Shown one piece after another: positions 1 through 5,027 of a DNA stretch of 6,286 nucleotides. The DNA comes from Zoogloeaceae bacterium (GTDB lineage: Bacteria; Pseudomonadota; Gammaproteobacteria; Burkholderiales; Rhodocyclaceae). The stretch lies in NCBI GenBank assembly GCA_031274855.1, contig JAISPO010000137.1, positions 1 through 6,286 on the forward strand, written 5' to 3'. Below the pieces are notes generated by a model, which was not told the DNA's origin, searched no databases, and saw only the letters and a program-made list of their open reading frames with translations. Made by a program: the position numbers and the translations under genes. Every line of letters starts with the position of its first letter. Within the stretch, counting starts at the first letter, position 1.

Positions 1-381
1 TCGGCGCCCGCGACGCGCCCCGCGTTTGTCGCGGCTTGCAAGATTTTCGGCTGCCAGATTTCGCTGCCGCGCAAGATTAACCTGATCAGCATTGAAGCCT
101 CCGGGCTTTCGCCGGACGAAAAGCAGTCCGGCGTCCTGCATTTGTCGGCGCAACTGCGCAATCGGGCATCTCATGCCCAGGCTTGGCCTCATCTCGAAAT
201 CACGCTGACCGATGCGCATGAGCGCCTGCTGTTGCGCCGCACATTGACGCCCGCCGAGTTCCTGCCCGCCGGTGTCGAGTCGGGCAAAGGTTTTCCGGCG
301 CGCAGCGAGCAGGCCATCCAACTAACGCTCACGACCGACATTCCCGCGGTCGGCTACCGCCTTTACATTTTCCATCCCTGA
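1..381 (+). CDS. DUF3426 / zinc-ribbon family protein, C-terminal part (5' end outside the window)
   Basis: This is the last 126 codons of a protein whose start lies left of the window; the frame is open from base 1 to the TGA at 379-381. The visible part matches the C-terminal DUF3426 domain. It has a conserved Cys-x4-Cys stretch (ACKIFGC), then a basic 'LPRKINLISIEASGL' strand. Next comes the family core 'LRNRASHAQAWPHLEITLTD', an RRTLTPAEF motif, and a 'VGYRLYIFHP' end like the usual GYR-x-Y-x-F-x-P terminus. Family members usually carry an N-terminal MJ0042-type zinc ribbon, then a transmembrane helix, with this domain on the far side of the membrane; neither of those N-terminal parts is visible here. 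The biochemical function of the family is unknown. The kinase gene follows after 13 bp, so the two are probably co-transcribed. In related betaproteobacteria this gene often follows prmA, which would lie outside the window (recalled, not checked). Confidence 0.88.
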   Translation, partial: SAPATRPAFVAACKIFGCQISLPRKINLISIEASGLSPDEKQSGVLHLSAQLRNRASHAQAWPHLEITLTDAHERLLLRRTLTPAEFLPAGVESGKGFPARSEQAIQLTLTTDIPAVGYRLYIFHP

Positions 382-394
382 CCTGTTACTCCCG

Positions 395-1327
395 ATGAAA
401 ACACTGATCTGCGGCTCGCTCGCTTACGACACCATCATGGTCTTCCGTGACCAGTTCAAAAATCACATCCTGCCCGAGCAGATTCACATCCTCAATGTCG
501 CGTTTCTGGTGCCCGACATGCGCCGCGAATACGGCGGCTGCGCAGGCAACATCGCCTACAACCTGCGCCTGCTCGGCGGCAATCCGCTTATCATGGCCAC
601 CGTCGGCGACGACGGCAATCTCTACATGCAGCGTCTGGCGCAACTCAATCTTGATGCCACCCATGTCCGTCAAGTTGCCGGCACCTACACGGCGCAGGCT
701 TTCATCACCACCGACCTCGACGACAACCAGTTGACCGCCTTCCATCCGGGGGCGATGAATCACTCGCACGAAAACGATGTGCAAGCGGCGCAAGGCATCA
801 AGCTCGGCATGGTCTCGCCCGATGGCCGCGAAGGCATGTTGACCCACGCCCGCCAGTTCGCTGACGCCGGTATCCCTTTCGTTTTCGATCCGGGTCAGGG
901 GCTGCCGATGTTCTCCGGCGAAGAACTGCTGGATTTCCTGCGGCTGGCGACTTGGTGCACCGTGAACGACTACGAAGCCAAACTGCTCGCGGAACGCACG
1001 GGCCGCAGTCTCGAAGAACTGGCGCATGAGGTAAAGGCGCTCATCGTGACGCAGGGTGCCAATGGCTCCGAAATCCATGCCGATGGCCAGCGCATTTTCA
1101 TTCCCAGCGTGCCGCCATCAGCCGTCGTCGACCCCACGGGTTGCGGCGACGCCTATCGCGCCGGACTAATCTATGGCATCGGCCAAGGCTGGGACTGGGA
1201 AAAGACAGGCCGCCTCGCCTCGCTGATGGGCGCGATCAAAATCGCCTATCGCGGCGGCCAGAACCACAAGCCCAACCGCGCGCAAATCGCCGAACAATTC
1301 CTCAAGGCCTACGGAGAAACGCTCTAG
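395..1327 (+). CDS. PfkB-family kinase, adenosine kinase-like
   Basis: This 310-residue protein is a complete ribokinase/PfkB-fold sugar or nucleoside kinase, which would transfer the ATP gamma-phosphate to a substrate hydroxyl in the cytoplasm. The N-terminal strand GSLAYDT (residues 7-13) supplies the substrate-binding Asp12. The GG motif with its Asn lies at residues 47-52 (GGCAGN). The PfkB signature 2 is DPTGCGDAYRAG at 246-257, with Asp252 as the expected catalytic base and the preceding glycines as the anion hole. The segment after the first strand (LPEQIHILNVAFLVPDM), the GGxAGNxA motif, and the FHPGAM and GQGL segments resemble the mycobacterial-type adenosine kinase more than ribokinase or fructokinase. 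I therefore infer adenosine as the substrate; another nucleoside or sugar is not excluded. ATG at 395 is the start because the protein begins directly with the first beta strand, although no clear Shine-Dalgarno is visible. Coupling to the gene ending 13 bp upstream is likely. Confidence 0.93.
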   Translation: MKTLICGSLAYDTIMVFRDQFKNHILPEQIHILNVAFLVPDMRREYGGCAGNIAYNLRLLGGNPLIMATVGDDGNLYMQRLAQLNLDATHVRQVAGTYTAQAFITTDLDDNQLTAFHPGAMNHSHENDVQAAQGIKLGMVSPDGREGMLTHARQFADAGIPFVFDPGQGLPMFSGEELLDFLRLATWCTVNDYEAKLLAERTGRSLEELAHEVKALIVTQGANGSEIHADGQRIFIPSVPPSAVVDPTGCGDAYRAGLIYGIGQGWDWEKTGRLASLMGAIKIAYRGGQNHKPNRAQIAEQFLKAYGETL

Positions 1328-1335
1328 CTGCACGG

Positions 1336-1357
1336 ATTTCGCGGCTACGCGCGGAAT
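1336..1357. repeat. Hairpin resembling a widespread GGATT...AATGAC dispersed palindrome
   Basis: The arms ATTTCGCG (1336-1343) and CGCGGAAT (1350-1357) pair over 8 bp with one T-G wobble around a 6-nt loop. The outer context (GG before the left arm, GAC after the right arm) follows the 'GGATTCCCGC...GCGGGAATGAC' pattern of small palindromes scattered in many proteobacterial genomes, of which the neisserial dRS3 type (ATTCCC-N8-GGGAAT) is one. It is an imperfect match and only one copy is visible, so the repeat assignment is from memory of the pattern. It lies 8 bp after the kinase stop codon and could also help stop or stabilise that transcript. Confidence 0.45.
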
Positions 1358-1375
1358 GACAACCTCAGGTTTTGG

Positions 1376-1396
1376 CCCTCCCTTTCAAGGGGAGGG
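1376..1396. repeat. Inverted repeat CCCTCCC / GGGAGGG in the convergent gap
   Basis: Perfect 7-bp GC-rich arms at 1376-1382 and 1390-1396 enclose the loop TTTCAAG. The element resembles the 'CCCTCCCCTTTCAAGGGGAGGG' dispersed palindrome common between genes in proteobacteria, here with one C missing from the left arm. It could act as a transcript-end stem in both directions, but the sequence after it is TTCGGG on the plus strand and CCAAAA on the minus strand, so there is no U-tract typical of an intrinsic terminator. Confidence 0.5.
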
Positions 1397-1413
1397 TTCG
1401 GGTGGGGATGGGG
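1389..1413 (+). other. Potential G-quadruplex-forming run of five G-tracts
   Basis: On the plus strand there are five consecutive G-tracts: GGGG 1389-1392, GGG 1394-1396, GGG 1400-1402, GGGG 1404-1407 and GGGG 1410-1413. The spacers are A, TTC, T and AT. This satisfies the standard criterion of four tracts of at least three G with loops of 1-7 nt, with one tract to spare. It would form in plus-strand DNA or in read-through RNA from the kinase gene. Because the first two tracts are also the right arm of the adjacent palindrome, hairpin and quadruplex are mutually exclusive unless the last four tracts alone are used. Confidence 0.5.
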
Positions 1414-1449
1414 TTCATTCAGCCGCTCTCAGAAAAATAAAAGCGGTGC

Positions 1450-2286
1450 TTACTCCCAACCCTTCGGTTCCACCTGTCGCGCGCAGGGTAGTTGAAATAC
1501 CTGTTGATCTTCAAGGCGTACTGCCGTGAGGTAGCCGCCCCACAGGCAGCCTGTGTCGAGCGCCAGCAGGTTGCGCTGCCGCCGGAAGCCCAGGGCCGAC
1601 CAGTGGCCGCAGATGAGATGATGATCCGCGCTTTTGCGATGGGGTACGTCGAACCAGGGCAGGTAGCCTGCCGGACCGTGATCGGGCGGGCCTTTGGCGC
1701 CCGGCGCGCGGAATTCCATTACGCCTTCGGGCGTGCAAAAACGCATCCGCGTCATGGCGTTGACGATGACGCGCAGGCGATCCCAGCCGGTCAGATCGTC
1801 GCGCCAAGCGTTCGGCTCCGACCCCCACATGTGGGCGAGAAAATCGCGGTAGTTGGGCGCGGTCAGCGCCGCGCTGACTTCCTGCGCCAGCGCGGCGGCT
1901 TGCGCGATATCCCATTGCGGCAGCAGACCGGCATGGACGAGCGCGAATTCGCCTTCGACATGCAAGAGCGGGCAGGCGCGCAGCCACGCGATCAATTCGT
2001 CGCGGTCGGGCGCTGCCAGCACTTCCGCCAGCGTATCTTCGCGGCTGGTCTTGCCGTAGCCCGCCGACTGCATGACCAGGTGCAGGTCGTGATTGCCGAG
2101 CACGGTAACGGCCCGCTCGCCCAGCCCCTTGACGAAACGCAGCACGGCCAGCGAATCCTTGCCGCGATTGACGAGATCGCCGACCAGCCATAAACGGTCG
2201 CGCGACGGCGAGAAGCCCAAGCGATCGAGCAGCCCGATCAACTCGGCGTAACAGCCTTGAATATCGCCGATGGCGTAGGTGGCCAC
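1450..2286 (-). CDS. apaH: Symmetrical bis(5'-nucleosyl)-tetraphosphatase (ApaH)
   Basis: ApaH hydrolyses Ap4A and related dinucleoside polyphosphates symmetrically to two ADP in the cytoplasm. In some bacteria it also removes Np4 caps from RNA 5' ends. The 278-residue length is normal for the family. The metallophosphoesterase motifs are in order: GDIQGC (7-12), GDLVNRG (36-42), GNHDLHL (64-70) and HAGLLPQWD (118-126). The ApaH-specific blocks NAMTRMRFC (176-184), GHW (227-229) and LDTGCLWGG (243-251) follow. Residue 10 is Gln where E. coli ApaH has His; this variant is, as I recall, usual in many beta- and gammaproteobacterial ApaH proteins. Lys43 replaces the usual Pro after GDLVxRG. The start is GTG at 2284-2286, because the conserved MATYAIGDIQG begins there and the next Met (residue 72) is beyond the catalytic motifs. 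It lies 4 bp downstream of the epimerase stop, without a good Shine-Dalgarno, so translational coupling is likely. Confidence 0.97.
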   Translation of the reverse strand: MATYAIGDIQGCYAELIGLLDRLGFSPSRDRLWLVGDLVNRGKDSLAVLRFVKGLGERAVTVLGNHDLHLVMQSAGYGKTSREDTLAEVLAAPDRDELIAWLRACPLLHVEGEFALVHAGLLPQWDIAQAAALAQEVSAALTAPNYRDFLAHMWGSEPNAWRDDLTGWDRLRVIVNAMTRMRFCTPEGVMEFRAPGAKGPPDHGPAGYLPWFDVPHRKSADHHLICGHWSALGFRRQRNLLALDTGCLWGGYLTAVRLEDQQVFQLPCARQVEPKGWE

Positions 2287-2290
2287 GAAT

Positions 2291-3268
2291 TCAGTTCACG
2301 CGGTAATAATCGCGGTACCAATCGACGAAGCGGCGGATGCCTTCGGCCAGCGGCGTCGAGGGCGCAAACCCCGTTGCGGCCCGCAGCCGCGCGGTTTCGG
2401 CGTAAGTGACCGGCACGTCGCCGTCCTGCATCGGCAGGAAGTTGTAGCGGGCCTTGCGGCCCAGCGCCTGTTCCAGCGTGCCGATGAATTCCATCAAGCC
2501 GACCGGCTGGTGATTGCCGATGTTGAAGAGCGCGTGCGGCGTCTCGCCGCCCGCCGCGGCCGGCGGCCTGTCGAGGACGCGCATCACGCCTTCGGCAATA
2601 TCGTCGACGTAGGTAAAGTCGCGCTCCAGCTTGCCGTGATTGAAAACGTCAATCGGCTTGTCCGCCAGAATGTTCCGCGTGAAGCTGAAATAAGCCATGT
2701 CGGGCCGGCCCCACGGCCCATAAACGGTGAAGAAGCGCAGGCCGGTCGCGGGCAGCGCGTACAGGTGGCTGTAAGAGTAGGCCATCAACTCGTTGGCCTT
2801 CTTGGTCGCGGCATAGAGGCTGACCGGATGATCGACGTTGTCATCTTCCGCGAAGGGAATTTTCCGGTTGCCGCCATAGACGCTGGAACTCGATGCGTAA
2901 AGCAGATGGCTGACTTCGCTCTGGCGGCAGCCTTCGATCACATTGACGAAGCCGAGCAAATTGCTGTCGGCATAGGCGAACGGATTTTTCAGCGAGTAGC
3001 GCACACCCGCCTGCGCGGCCAGATGAATGACGGCTTCGGGGCGCTCCTGCCGGAACAATGCGGCCATGCCTTCGCGGTCGGCGAGGTCGAGTTTGATGAA
3101 GCGGAAATTTGGCGCAGGCGCAAGGCGGGCCAGCCGCGCCTCTTTGAGCGTCACATCGTAGTAGGCATTGAGATTGTCGATGCCCACCACCGCATCGCCC
3201 CGCGCCAGCAGGCGTTCCGCCACATACATGCCGATGAAGCCTGCCGCGCCGGTGATCAGAATCTTCAT
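2291..3268 (-). CDS. NAD-dependent epimerase, probable UDP-glucuronate 4-epimerase
   Basis: This 325-residue extended short-chain dehydrogenase probably interconverts UDP-glucuronate and UDP-galacturonate in the cytoplasm, supplying galacturonic acid for lipopolysaccharide core, capsule or other surface glycans. The Rossmann NAD-binding motif GAAGFIG is at 7-13, followed by the NAD-ribose-binding acidic residue in GIDNLN (29-34). The HLAAQAGVRYSL block is at 82-93, and the serine run ASSSSVYG at 125-132 contains the catalytic Ser. The catalytic YxxxK pair is Tyr152/Lys156 within SLYAATKKANE. The blocks LRFFTVYGPWGRPDMA (177-192), IDVFNHGKLERDFTY (206-220) and VDDI are those of the UDP-glucuronate 4-epimerase group rather than GalE or RmlB. 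An AAGGGG Shine-Dalgarno sits 5 nt before the ATG. The gene overlaps the glycosyltransferase stop by 4 bp (ATGA), and apaH follows after 4 bp. UDP-glucose or a related sugar as substrate is less likely but not excluded. Confidence 0.93.
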   Translation of the reverse strand: MKILITGAAGFIGMYVAERLLARGDAVVGIDNLNAYYDVTLKEARLARLAPAPNFRFIKLDLADREGMAALFRQERPEAVIHLAAQAGVRYSLKNPFAYADSNLLGFVNVIEGCRQSEVSHLLYASSSSVYGGNRKIPFAEDDNVDHPVSLYAATKKANELMAYSYSHLYALPATGLRFFTVYGPWGRPDMAYFSFTRNILADKPIDVFNHGKLERDFTYVDDIAEGVMRVLDRPPAAAGGETPHALFNIGNHQPVGLMEFIGTLEQALGRKARYNFLPMQDGDVPVTYAETARLRAATGFAPSTPLAEGIRRFVDWYRDYYRVN

Positions 3269-4020
3269 TTGCGCCCCTTGAGGATGGCGCGCATTTTCGC
3301 ATATTTCATATGGCTGTTCCGGCAGCCGATCAGGATGTGCCTCAGACCGGCAAGCCCGTCGAGAAAGCCCAGCCGCGCAAAATAGAACTTGATGAAGCGC
3401 ACGATGGGCGAGAGCAGCAGGCGCATGAGCGTAGCCCGCTGGCCATTTGCCAGCGCCGCTTCAGCGGCCAGCGTGGTGTAGCGATCCTGCTTGGCCAGAT
3501 AATGCGCCAGCGTTTCCGCCGAGTCGTGCAGCAGGTCGCCCGCCAACGCGCCTACCGGCGTTGCGGTCAGCACCTTTTCGTGTACGGCATCGTCCGACCA
3601 GCGCGCGTGACGGCGATCGAACAGGCGCAGACTCCAATCGGGATAGCCTTCGCCATGACGCAGGTAGCGGCCCATGAAACGGTTGCAGCGCGGAAAGCGG
3701 TAGGCATGAAAAGCGGGCGCGGCCAATGCGTCCAGAATGGCGGCGCGTAAAGTTTCGCTGACCCGCTCATCGGCATCGACACAGAGCACCCAGTCATTGC
3801 GCGCCTGCCCAACGGCAAACTGCTTTTGCGGGCCGAAGCCGAGCCAGGGCTGCTCAATCACACGCGCATGGTGGCGGCGCGCCAACTCCTGCGTGCCGTC
3901 CGCGCTGCCGGAATCCACCACCACAATTTCATCGCAGAACGACAGCGATGCCAAACAGGGGCCGAGTTGCGACGCGGCATCGCGGGTGATGAGAACGGCA
4001 GAGAGTGGCGGTGACGGCAT
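3265..4020 (-). CDS. Family 2 glycosyltransferase, WaaE/KdtX-like (lipopolysaccharide core)
   Basis: This 251-residue GT-A fold glycosyltransferase is expected to act at the inner face of the inner membrane, adding a sugar from a nucleotide-sugar to the growing lipopolysaccharide core. The N-terminal strand SAVLITRDAA (7-16) is followed by EIVVVDSGSADGT (31-43), which binds the nucleotide. PWLGFGPQK (58-66) and the DxD metal site VDADE (81-85) follow. The acceptor-side block YPDWSLRLF (126-134) and VHEKV (146-150) are characteristic of the WaaE/KdtX subgroup. The C-terminal part LLLSPIVRFIKFYFARLGFLDGLAGL (201-226) is hydrophobic and amphipathic, as in that family, and probably aids membrane association. 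The start is set at ATG 4018-4020, because family members begin just before this first strand. An in-frame TTG at 4048-4050 would add ten unlike residues and would overlap the probable promoter. The sugar transferred cannot be read from the sequence. Confidence 0.9.
   Translation of the reverse strand: MPSPPLSAVLITRDAASQLGPCLASLSFCDEIVVVDSGSADGTQELARRHHARVIEQPWLGFGPQKQFAVGQARNDWVLCVDADERVSETLRAAILDALAAPAFHAYRFPRCNRFMGRYLRHGEGYPDWSLRLFDRRHARWSDDAVHEKVLTATPVGALAGDLLHDSAETLAHYLAKQDRYTTLAAEAALANGQRATLMRLLLSPIVRFIKFYFARLGFLDGLAGLRHILIGCRNSHMKYAKMRAILKGRK
3274..3279 (-). promoter_or_regulatory. Ribosome binding site of the epimerase gene
   Basis: On the minus strand AAGGGG lies 5 nt upstream of the ATG at 3266-3268. 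It sits inside the last codons of the glycosyltransferase gene. It is the clearest Shine-Dalgarno in the window and supports the chosen start, as well as coupled translation through the ATGA overlap. Confidence 0.6.
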
Positions 4021-4037
4021 GGGAGCATCGTTATAAT
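4009..4037 (+). promoter_or_regulatory. Probable sigma-70 promoter for waaC-waaA in the divergent gap
   Basis: A perfect -10 hexamer TATAAT stands at 4032-4037, in otherwise GC-rich DNA. The -35 region is weak: the best candidates lie at 4009-4016 (CGGTGA with a 17-bp spacer, or GTGACG with a 15-bp spacer) and fall inside the start of the divergent glycosyltransferase gene. Transcription would begin near 4044, leaving a leader of about 24 nt before the GTG at 4068. On the opposite strand the same AT-rich patch reads TATAAC (4035-4030). That could be a -10 for the leftward operon with almost no leader, but it has no recognisable -35. Confidence 0.45.
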
Positions 4038-4067
4038 CGGCAGGATTCAAATTCTACCGGCTGGCGC

Positions 4068-5027
4068 GTGCGTATTCTTCTCGTCAAAACTTCTTCGCTC
4101 GGCGATGTGGTGCACAACCTGCCCGTGGCGACAGACATTATGCGGCGCTTTGCTGGCGCGGAGATCGACTGGGCTGTCGAAGAAAGTTTCGCCGAGTTGC
4201 CGCGCCTGCATCCTGCCATCCGGCGCGTGATTCCCGTCGCGCTGCGCCGCTGGCGCAAATCGCTCTGGTCTCCGGCCACCTGGCGCGAGATCGGCGATTT
4301 CAAACGCGCCATCAAAGCCGATGCCTACGATGCTGTCATCGACACGCAGGGCCTGCTGAAAAGCGCATTGATTGCGCGGGAAGCGCGAGGGCCGCGCATC
4401 GGCCATGACCGCGGCAGCGCCCGCGAGCCTGTCGCAGCCCGCTTCTACGACCGGCAGTTTGCCGTGCCGCGCGCGTTGCACGCCGTGCAACGCAATCGCC
4501 TGCTGGCGGCGGAGGCGCTCGGCTATGTTCCGTCCGCCGAAATCGACTATGGCATCAGCGCCCGCCCACTGACTGCCGATTGGCTGCCGCAGGGCGATTA
4601 CGCCGTGCTGCTGACCGCCACCAGCCGCGCCGAAAAAGAATGGCCCGAAGCTGATTGGCAGACGCTAGGCAAAGCATTGACCGCCGCCGGTCTGCATTGC
4701 GTTTTGCCCAGCGGCAGCGCCAGGGAACGCGAACGGGCTACGCGGCTCGCCGCCGGTCTCGGCGATTGCGGCATCGCCGCGCCTGCGCTCAATCTGACCG
4801 AGCTTGCCGGTTTGCTGGCGGGCGCCCGTGTTGTCATCGGCGTCGACACCGGCCTTATTCATCTTGCCGCCGCACTCGGTCGCCCCGCCATCGCGCTCTA
4901 TTGCGGCTCTGACCCCGCGCTGACCGGCGTGCTGGCCGGCAATGACGCCATCAATCTCGGCGCAACCGGCGCTCCGCCCAAGGCGGACGCGGTAGTATGC
5001 CAAGCTCTGGATAGCTTGCGCCGATGA
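4068..5027 (+). CDS. waaC: Lipopolysaccharide heptosyltransferase I (WaaC)
   Basis: WaaC transfers the first L-glycero-D-manno-heptose from ADP-heptose to the inner Kdo residue of Kdo2-lipid A, at the cytoplasmic face of the inner membrane. The 319-residue length and collinear motifs fit this GT9 enzyme. VKTSSLGDVVHNLPVATD (6-23) holds the catalytic Asp13. FDW/VEE-type blocks (IDWAVEESFAELP, 33-45) and VIPVALRRWRK (54-64) are followed by YDAVIDTQGLLKSA (87-100). TATSRAEKEWP (183-193) holds Lys190, equivalent to the ADP-heptose-contacting Lys192 of E. coli, and VDTGLIHLAAAL (259-270) holds Asp260. These match E. coli WaaC better than WaaF. GTG at 4068-4070 is chosen because MRILLVKTSSLGD begins there. 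A frame extension back to 4005 would add 21 residues unlike the family and start upstream of the promoter. No clear Shine-Dalgarno is seen. It overlaps waaA by 4 bp. Confidence 0.95.
   Translation: MRILLVKTSSLGDVVHNLPVATDIMRRFAGAEIDWAVEESFAELPRLHPAIRRVIPVALRRWRKSLWSPATWREIGDFKRAIKADAYDAVIDTQGLLKSALIAREARGPRIGHDRGSAREPVAARFYDRQFAVPRALHAVQRNRLLAAEALGYVPSAEIDYGISARPLTADWLPQGDYAVLLTATSRAEKEWPEADWQTLGKALTAAGLHCVLPSGSARERERATRLAAGLGDCGIAAPALNLTELAGLLAGARVVIGVDTGLIHLAAALGRPAIALYCGSDPALTGVLAGNDAINLGATGAPPKADAVVCQALDSLRR

Larger units (their letters stand above)
1328..1449. other. Convergent intergenic gap with two hairpins and a G-rich run
   Basis: This 122-bp gap separates the 3' ends of the kinase gene (plus) and apaH (minus). 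It contains, from left to right, a GC-rich hairpin at 1336-1357, a perfect 7-bp CCCTCCC/GGGAGGG palindrome at 1376-1396 that runs into a chain of G-tracts ending at 1413, and an A-rich stretch at 1431-1442. That A-rich stretch is flanked by short complementary arms (CCGCT 1423-1427, AGCGG 1442-1446, 14-nt loop). No arm is followed by a convincing U-tract on either strand, so classical intrinsic terminators are not evident. Termination may be Rho-dependent or rely on the bare stems. I see no open reading frame of interest here. Confidence 0.7.

Noticed and set aside
386..1078. Minus-strand open frame of 230 codons opposite the kinase
   Set aside because: Fully antisense to a well-supported PfkB kinase and without a recognisable domain.
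1376..1396. Classical intrinsic terminator for the kinase or apaH
   Set aside because: The stem is sound, but there is no T-run after it on either strand, so I kept it as an inverted repeat.
1492..2193. Plus-strand open frame of 233 codons opposite apaH
   Set aside because: Antisense shadow of apaH; no domain, and it begins inside the 3' end of apaH without a promoter or ribosome binding site.
2279..3385. Long plus-strand open frame of 368 codons opposite the epimerase and glycosyltransferase genes
   Set aside because: It is antisense to two clear enzymes with intact catalytic motifs. Its product is Arg/Ala/His/Gln-rich with no recognisable domain, as expected from the third-position GC bias of the real genes.
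4021..4050. TTG start at 4050 for the glycosyltransferase
   Set aside because: It would add ten unlike residues; ATG at 4018-4020 gives a normal family length and N-terminus. It is not fully excluded, because neither start has a clear Shine-Dalgarno.
4005..4067. N-terminal extension of waaC
   Set aside because: The extra 21 residues do not resemble the family, overlap the divergent glycosyltransferase start and include the probable promoter; GTG at 4068 fits the family start exactly.
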